Source: Schoenoplectus triqueter
Lineage: Eukaryota; Streptophyta; Magnoliopsida; Poales; Cyperaceae
Assembly: GCA_964058805.1 (NCBI GenBank)
Contig: CAXKVV010001673.1
Coordinates: 1 to 41,567 of the forward strand
DNA: 41,567 bases
Reading direction: 5' to 3'
The notes under the pieces are model-generated. The model saw nothing but the letters and a program-made list of their open reading frames with translations, was not told the origin of the DNA and did no database searches. Both the position numbers and the translations under genes were made by a program. Positions 34,876 through 41,567 of the stretch are shown here, piece by piece (within the stretch, counting starts at the first letter, position 1; each line of letters starts with the position of its first letter).

Positions 34876-37338
34876 TTATTCTGCATCAAACCAATCTTTC
34901 AAGCATACGAGTCGTTCGAATGTCTTTGCACCCAATCTGCTGCGTTTATCTGTTAGTATCCTGTTTGCTGAACTAAAACAGGATTCGGAAGGGACGGTTG
35001 ACACAGGCACGGCAAATATATCACGTGCCATCATGGCGAGAGTTGGATATGCATTTTCATTCCTCTTCCAATAACCGAGGATGTCAATACCGTCAGGTTC
35101 CATACTTCCTAAACAATAGCTAACTAATTCATTCATATTAGTTTGCATTTGTGAGTCGTCATCTTCCTTCAAGTCTCGTAATAATGCAGACCGACTATTG
35201 CTCCTAACATATTTAAAAAAAATATTAGTCTCACAATATTATAATAATATAATGAGTTTGAATATTATAAATATGTTAGAATTTAGTACCTAATATTACG
35301 AGGATTCGAAGAAGATGGATGATTCGTTTGGTTTGAATGAAGTTGGGTGTTGTATAGGTTAAACATTTCTTCCAATGCAGATGTCACACGTTGTTCCTCC
35401 CCGATATGTGGTAAATTTAGATTCTTCTTATACCATTCAAGCAATCTTATAGTATACTTCTTCTTGAATGAAGGATGGAGACAGTTTGCAATAATTGTAA
35501 TGAGAGGAACTTCATCCCAATATTTTAAGAATTTCTCTCTCATGACTTCTATAATTGGTGACAGAGGTGAGTCACCGTGCACGTCCTCCGCGATTCGACG
35601 AAGATCTATATTCTCAAAATCATGGTACACCTTAAAAAAAATAAAATAAATTAGTAATGAAATAACTTAAAATTTGTAACGAAATAAATACAAGACGAAA
35701 AAAAACCTTGGATATCAAATAGAGATGTTGAAGCAATTGATGAGCGGATGGTATGTACGAGCATGATAGTTGGACGGTTGCATTGAAAAAAACTTCTAAA
35801 AATGTGTGAAGTTGTTCGAGTTGATCTCATTCTTCCATGGAGCATAATAAGGGTAATTCCTCGGGTGAATTACGTAGGATCTCACTTATAGCATGTTTGT
35901 ATGGAAGGACACGGTGTATCATTCTATATGTTGAATTCCAACGTGTATCTATGTCCCACGGTACTCTTAACTTGCTCAAATTTAATCGTCCACACAAGGC
36001 ATGAAAATCTTGTTTTCTTATATTGTTAGAATAAATATGATGAAGACCATCTTTAAATTTACATATTAAATTATTTGACGGAAGTTGTCTTCAAACCCAC
36101 CTTAACAGTTAAACTATGAATATGATATGCACATTTTTGGTGAAACATTCTACCATCCAAAATTGGGTTTAGTGCACGTGTAAAATAATCAATAGATTTA
36201 ATATTGTTGCTTGCATTATCAAAAGAAATTGAAAATATTTTGTTCTCTAAATCTCTTTTCAAATTATACTCATGCAATACATTTATAATGGCTTGATAAA
36301 TAATTTGTGCGGTGTGCGGATAATTCATGATTCGAAAACTTAATACTCTTTTTTGTAAAATCCAATCATGATCAATATAATGGGCGGTAACACAACTATA
36401 ACTAAGACCATGTTTACCGGCGGTCCATATATCAGATGTAATTGATATTTTATTTGTTGCAACTGCAAATATGGCCAATAATTCATTTTTTCGTTCAACA
36501 TATTATTTTTTTAACTCAGATACCATTTTGTTATGATGAAACCTTTTGTATAATGGTTGACCACAACCTCTAATTACCAATCGAGCAAAATCGGTATAAT
36601 ATGTCATACTTATTGGTTGTTCTTTTTTTGCTATGTATCGAGCAAACTCATTTAACATTTTTTTTCGTCATATTTGACAAGAGTTCTAGTACCGTCCGAG
36701 TTCAAACAACTTTGTACCATACGGGTATCGGGTCTTTCTTGGGGTTCTTCATTTTTTGCTATATGTTTATCGGCATGTTTTTTAAATTGACTTAAACCAT
36801 TTTTTATTACATAATTGTACGAAGTTTTGCAATTACTTACCTTACATCGTGCATTGATTAGAACACCGTCGGGACCTAAAGTTTGTTCATAATAGCGCCA
36901 CCAAGGTGCATCATAAGTTGGGGGAGCTCTCTTCCTTCTCTTGTCAGCTCCGGATTCGATCGGGGATTCCGGGACGCTTGAGTCGGGTGTTGGTGTGGAA
37001 CATCCCGCACTCGTTGGATGTAACAGTGGAAGTCCACCACTAATAGTTGCATCGGTATTATATTGAGAACTTGACGGATATTGAGAACTTGACGGAAATG
37101 AGGTCGAACCTTGTCCGGCACTAAAGGAAGTGATTTGCGGGTTGTAATTAGGATCAACATGTGGTTGTGATGGATAATATTGTTGTGATGGAATTTGTTG
37201 ATAATAAGGATGCGGAGGGTTAAGATTTTGTTGATAGTATGGGTTCGGAGGGTTAGAACGTGGTATTTCTTCACCAAAAATTTCAACGCTCAATCGATGT
37301 GTCATTTCTTCGGCTTGAGAGGGATTGGGAGATGCCAT
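34876..37338 (-). pseudogene. BED-finger hAT transposase, broken, three coding exons
   Basis: Related to plant Ac-like (RICESLEEPER/DAYSLEEPER-type) transposases. Coding exons by splice sites and phase: 37338-35707, 35630-35290 and 35203-34876. It starts MASPNPSQAEEMTHRLSVEI, has a Tyr/Pro/Gln-rich N-terminus, a BED-type finger (PWWRYYE, C-X4-C, HADKH), the catalytic RNase H-like core (TSDIW, FDNASNN, CAYHIHSL, DTRWNSTY), and a C-terminal hAT dimerisation domain (VPSESCFSSANRIL). Breaks: a one-base loss in an A run at 36658-36665, TAA at 36503-36505, an indel near 36070-36090, and TGA at 35827-35829. The last exon and the exon before it are intact. The breaks post-date or accompanied an insertion whose target duplication is still perfect. 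Confidence 0.92.
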
Positions 37339-37347
37339 TTGATATTG

Positions 37348-37772
37348 CTAAAAAAATATTAAAAAAAATATAATGAATGCTAAATTGACAAAAAATAATG
37401 ATAAAAAACAATGTAACAAAAAAAAAAGAATATAATAGAAAAACAATGATAAATAAATAATGTAACAAAAAATAAAGAATATAATAAAAAAACTAATTAA
37501 AATAAACTAATGATAAAAAAATTAAAGAATGTAAATATTTATTTAAAAAACTTAATCATTAAATAATATTTTATAAAAAATAACTAATTATTATAAATTA
37601 AAAATATAAGTAATTACAAAAAAATAAAGAATGTAATAAAAACGAATTAAAAGAAACGAATGACAAAAAAAGAGTGCAAATATTTATTTAAAAAACTAAT
37701 TACTAAAAAATATAAACTAATTATAAATTACTAATTATAAAATATAATATATACTAATAAGTAATAACTAAC
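37348..37772 (-). other. 5'-UTR intron of the hAT transposase gene
   Basis: The donor AAG|GTTAGT (GT at 37772-37771) and acceptor TTTTTTTAG|CAATATC (AG at 37349-37348) leave the ATG ten bases after the acceptor. The same donor-side leader and acceptor are kept in copy 2 near 20730 and 21110. It is AT-rich and noncoding. Confidence 0.65.
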
Positions 37773-38061
37773 CTTTTTTTTTGTCGGAATCGAAAGATTG
37801 TCGAAAGCCCGAAACTTTAAGACGAATTAACGATAAATAATATAACGAATTGCTAAATTGACAATAATAACTAAATAACACTAATATAAATATTTTTAAT
37901 TTTTTTTCTGGATAATGTAACAAAATTACTATAATAATATAATTAGAGAATTACTAATATCAAAAGATTAACGAATTAACGAGAGAGAGTTTGGTTTGGA
38001 GAATTGAGAAGAGAGATAGAGTGAAGTTGTTTGTGTGAGGATATGAGATGAAATGGGGTGG

Positions 38062-38069
38062 TATTTATA
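38062..38069 (-). promoter_or_regulatory. TATA box of the hAT transposase promoter
   Basis: TATAAATA on the minus strand is followed ~30 bp later by a CA-rich start region (ATCCTCACACAAACAA). The stretch is conserved in copy 2. It lies just inside the G-rich subterminal array, so transposase binding to the array could interfere with transcription; that last point is inference. Confidence 0.7.
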
Positions 38070-38157
38070 GGAAAAAAAAATTTGAATTATGATTTTTTTT
38101 ATTTTTTTCCGATTTGTTTCGATTTTTTTCGATTTTTTTTCGATTTTTTTTAATAAC

Positions 38158-38470
38158 AGCGGGTTTAACGGGTCGGGTTGGTCGGGTAAAGTGGGTCGGG
38201 TCGGACGGGTAAAGTGGGTCGGGTTGGACGGGTTTGATTCCCGGGTTTCCCGAGTCGGGTCGGGGCGGGTCGGGCACGGGTTATCCCGGGTTTGGCGGGT
38301 CGGGTTGGGTCGGGACGAATCTAAAACAGGTTTTTTTCAAATTTTTTTGCCCGCGCCCGTGCTAGACCCGCCGGTTCTAACGGGTCACGGGTCCGACGGG
38401 TTTGAGCACGGGACGGATCGGGGTGGGTCGCGGCCACGGGTCGGACGGGTCGGGTCTGACCCGGTCGGGT
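38158..38470. repeat. G-rich subterminal array, promoter side
   Basis: Dense CGGGT and GGGTCGGG words, again G-rich on the plus strand. A CCCGCGCCCGTG stretch near 38350 briefly reverses the strand bias. Confidence 0.9.
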
Positions 38471-38493
38471 ATTTTTAATACTCTAACTCCGAC

Positions 38494-39119
38494 CACTGCC
38501 CAATTGTTTGTCATTGCTCGCATTTATTCATGCAGTCAACGCTGCGCGCCTTCTAGAGTCTTGGGAACGAGGAAAATCACGAAAAAACCCCGTAAGGTAA
38601 GAACGTCCTACCTTCTTTTTCCTTAGAGTACGAGTCCCGAGAATGGAGAAAATTCACGAAAGCCCGTGTTCGCTTCGCGCCTCACTTCACTGACCGTAGT
38701 ACTTTGCAAACTCGCCGACAGTGGTATCTTTAATTTTTTTTATTTTTAGTTATTAAAAAAAACACATTCACACCATAAATTCTTGTTTTTTAAGTTGGAA
38801 AATAAGTCGGATGAAGAGGTAAAAAAATAAAAGACACCACCCCACGATGTATTTGCTCAAACACATTAGTCGGATTAGCGTATTTACAAAGCGTCACTGA
38901 CAATAATACGCTGTCATTTATATTTTTAAAATTTTAATTTAATCACTCTTATTATTAAAAATAGAACGAAACCCGATTTAGGATAAAAACAATAACTAGC
39001 ACAGAATAAATAAAACGAAAAATAAAGAAATACTAAATAAAAAAATAAAAGGTATCAAATTTGAAAATTATTCTTTCTACCCATTTTTATCTTCCAACTC
39101 TATATCTAAAACTAAAGAG

Positions 39120-39179
<60 letters not shown>

Positions 39180-39465
39180 TTCGGATAGAATGAAAGGACC
39201 ATAATTTAAACACCGTAAGAATCTCAGTTCTTAGAGTTGCAATGTCTAGCTGTACGGATTTCTTGCACTGGACGTTGATTATAACATCCGTTTGGTTTAC
39301 ATGCCAAATTTTCAAATATAAAACTAAAAAAGGATTGGGATTTTGCTTACGTAATTTTGCTTTGCTGTCAGCTATGTGTAAATGGTAAAATTCTGTTGTT
39401 CCAGTAGAAAAGTAGGGCCTTACTTGTCATCAGCAACTTCTAATCTTTGGAATCTATCTCATCAG
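38494..39465. other. Intergenic with a 28-unit TA microsatellite
   Basis: No gene seen. Positions 39121-39176 are (TA)28. The ORF giving a Tyr-Ile repeat on the minus strand is a product of it. Confidence 0.7.
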
Positions 39466-39866
39466 TAATTATTAGGAGTGTTAATGGGTTAGATTGGATC
39501 AGATTCGGGTCATATTATTTTATTATTTTTTGATCCAATTTGTTCTATTTCGTTTAAATTCGGATAATGTTTTTTGACCCATACCTGATCCGATCCGATC
39601 CGTATAAATAAATAAATAAATTATAAATTATAAATTAATTAATTTTAAATTAATCTAAATTAGTGTATAATTAATATATATTTAAACTTTAATTAATACT
39701 AAATCATAAAATTATTTCATAAAACACAATTAATCGGATCGGGTCAGGTTGACTTGAACTCGACCTGTTCCGATTCGGATAAAAAAAGTTAAACTCATAT
39801 CCGATCCATTTATTTTTGGACCATGTTGGATCAGATCCGGTCAATAATTGACACCTCATAATTATT
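39466..39866. mobile_element. hAT-type MITE, 385 bp, with TAATTATT duplication
   Basis: The element is 39474-39858. TAATTATT is repeated at 39466-39473 and 39859-39866. The ends AGGAGTGTTAATGGG and TGAGGTGTCAATTATTG (reverse complement of the right end) are imperfect inverted repeats. GGATC and CGGGTC words lie near both ends and an AT-rich core sits in the middle. It belongs to the same family as 19214-19663. Confidence 0.85.
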
Positions 39867-40910
39867 CTAATAATTAATTTAAGAAAATCTGATTAAAATC
39901 CCCTCGGAGTTGAGATTTCCGCCTGAACATTAATTTCATTAATATCATCCAAACAATATTATCTTAACGAAAAAATTCCCACGCTTTCACTTCAAAAAAC
40001 AACAGACCATTGTCCTATTGTAAAAAAAAAATTCATCCTGCGTGTTTGTATGATAAATTAATATCTCTACATAATTAAAGGTGTTGACGACTATATCTTA
40101 GTCGATACACATAATACAGTTTTTAATAATAGATGAGTATAAGAGTAAGGCTGGTGTGTTTAAGCTCATCAAAATTCTTGAGAAAACTAAAAAATCAAGT
40201 GAATTAGATCAAACGGCAATTATTTCATAGATGATGCGTTCCTATGCTAAAATTGACATTTAAAAAAAATCAATATAAAATCAGGTAAACAAGAAATGAC
40301 AAAATTGAGATGAATGCATGAAATAACTGAAAGACCTACAATCTTTTTTTACTGCTTGACTTTGTATTAAAGAATAGAAAATACATATTTTTCATGTATA
40401 TGTTAAAAGATATGGAGTATCATATTTTGATCAGTTTGGTTTGTTGTTTGGAGCAATAGATAGAAGGGTCGTTCTAGATAAAAAGTAACCGTGCAATTAT
40501 TTTCTTAATATATACTAACAATTATGCTTAAATTAATTTTTAAAGTATAATTGCTCGATCTTCTATTCCAACGATTAATTTTTGGAAAGTATACTATCTC
40601 TCTATTTTTCTCTAAGAGAATTCAACAATATTCCGGTTCCATATAATTCTCACGTCCCAATTAAGCAGTCAGAGTGCATCTTTTTATACTCGTATTTTTT
40701 TTCTTAAAAATATTGATTTTGATACTTATCGGATCTTCCGATGTAATTATGGTGCCGGCATATTCTTGCAAAAATAATAAGAAGAAATAACAATGAATCA
40801 TTTTTTGTCCGATGTCGACTATTTATGATTTATATATGGATCTACTAAAAAGCCAGACATGTAATTTTCAGTTTTTTGAAAACAAATCTAATATATATAT
40901 AGAAAAACTA
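39867..40910. other. Intergenic, no gene seen
   Basis: AT-rich DNA without recognisable coding or repeat structure. Confidence 0.5.
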
Positions 40911-41275
40911 TGATGCACGAAATATAAAATTTCTCGTATTTCGCGTATGTATCTAAAATATAAAATTTTAAAAGGGCGATCTAAACCGTTGAACATGATT
41001 TTCATATTAAAAAAAATCTTTGGAGATCAAAATTTATATTTTCTTAAATTTTTTGCTACTTTTTAGATGAATGAAAAATCATTAGTATTGGATGGTGCAG
41101 AAAATATTAGATCAATGAACTTTGTATCCATCTAAAAAATAACAATTTTTTAAAAAATATATAAAAGTTGATCACCAAATTTTTTTTATATGAATATCAT
41201 ATCCAATGGTTTGGATCAACCATTTTAACTTTTAAATTTGAGATATGGACATAAAATATAAAATATTTTATACTT
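40911..41275. mobile_element. Foldback MITE with ~160-bp inverted arms
   Basis: The left arm (about 40911-41073) and the reverse complement of the right arm (about 41101-41275) align along nearly their whole length at an estimated 75-80% identity. Examples are GATCTAAACCGTTGAACATG against GATCCAAACCATTGGATATG, and TTTTTAGATGAATG against TTTTTAGATGGATA. There is no coding capacity. No certain target duplication was found. The transcript would fold into a long hairpin. Confidence 0.75.
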
Positions 41276-41288
41276 CACACACACTCAC

Positions 41289-41312
41289 ACTCTCTCTACA
41301 TACGGAGAGAGT
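41289..41312. other. 8-bp perfect hairpin
   Basis: ACTCTCTC (41289-41296) pairs with GAGAGAGT (41305-41312) around an 8-base loop, directly after the foldback MITE. No role is evident. Confidence 0.6.
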
Positions 41313-41567
41313 TTATCTATCATGCTTCCAGTAACATTTTGGTTAAAATGCTCACGGTCAAAATTTTACTTTTTCATTTTCAAAATTTTAATTTAAGTAG
41401 CCCAATAAAATTTTTATATTATGATCTTATAGAATAATAAATTTTGCCATATTTGAAATTATTTTACTATGTTTTGAACGATAGCCCTAAATAATTAAAA
41501 AAATAAAAATTATATGTCAAAATGAGTTACTTTTTAAAAATCATTAAGTATAGTAAAAAATTTTTAA
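41313..41567. other. Window end, AT-rich, nothing recognised
   Basis: No gene or repeat seen. Confidence 0.5.

Larger units (their letters stand above)
33836..38493 (-). mobile_element. Full-length Ac-like hAT transposon with ACTCCGAC duplication
   Basis: The element itself is 33844-38485 (4642 bp). ACTCCGAC is repeated exactly at 33836-33843 and 38486-38493, the 8-bp duplication typical of hAT. Its ends TAGTGTATTAAAAT and TAGAGTATTAAAAA (reverse complement of the right end) form short imperfect inverted repeats. Both subterminal regions (about 33857-34070 and 38158-38470) are dense in CGGGT/GACGGG words, G-rich on the same strand at both ends. A BED-finger transposase gene with promoter, 5'-UTR intron and three coding exons runs right to left. 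The gene is broken, so this copy cannot move on its own; its intact ends could still be used by an active relative. Confidence 0.95.

Noticed and set aside
36876..37286. 136-codon ORF overlapping the hAT transposase start
   Set aside because: Alternative frame of the Tyr/Pro-rich N-terminus, whose correct frame is identified by the BED finger and copy 2.
38089..38478. 129-codon ORF with Phe- then Gly/Arg-rich halves
   Set aside because: Runs through a T-rich stretch and the G-rich hAT array; antisense to the element's promoter region.
39112..39315. ORF encoding a Tyr-Ile repeat
   Set aside because: Product of the (TA)28 microsatellite.

Overview
The window looks like nuclear DNA of a flowering plant, most likely a eudicot. 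It is AT-rich, has two low-copy plant-type genes with long spacers, and is filled with plant transposons: a Ty1/copia element primed by initiator-Met tRNA, Ac-like hAT elements, MITEs and a very large LTR. Nothing bacterial, organellar or viral in organisation was seen. I cannot name the species.

Layout from left to right. 1-2637 is intergenic with small repeats. 2643-7868 is a nearly complete Ty1/copia retrotransposon on the minus strand, with 247-bp LTRs, a 5-bp target duplication, primer-binding site, polypurine tract and one gag-pol frame broken by three TGA codons. 9002-10133 (minus) is a spliced gene for a DNL-type zinc-finger (Zim17/HEP1/TIM15-like) protein with a probable mitochondrial presequence. 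11090-11273 is a small MITE. 11643 to about 13560 is a decayed 3' half of an hAT element. 13977-19160 is a 5.2-kb block with LTR-type ends and a 5-bp target duplication, read here as a solo LTR. 19214-19663 is an hAT-type MITE. 20055 to about 21240 is a decayed 5' end of the same hAT family in the opposite orientation. 22375-22966 is another hAT-type MITE. 25048-26244 (plus) is an intronless gene for a receptor-like cytoplasmic pseudokinase. 26930-29477 is a 2.5-kb element bounded by 33-bp inverted repeats with no recognised transposase. 33844-38485 is a full-length Ac-like hAT element with a perfect 8-bp target duplication and a broken transposase gene on the minus strand. 39474-39858 is a further hAT-type MITE and about 40911-41275 a foldback MITE.

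Only the DNL gene and the pseudokinase gene look like functional host genes, and they are not functionally linked. The rest is mobile DNA in different states of decay. The three hAT-family copies can be compared with each other: the full copy shows the promoter, a 5'-UTR intron and three coding exons; one fragment preserves the promoter end and the other the 3' end. Several MITEs have 8-bp duplications and TAG-type ends, so hAT transposases probably mobilised them.

I found no convincing previously undescribed biological system. The best leads are the same-strand G-rich arrays at both ends of the hAT element, the unusually long LTR-like block, the triple loss of catalytic residues in the kinase, and the unclassified 2.5-kb inverted-repeat element.
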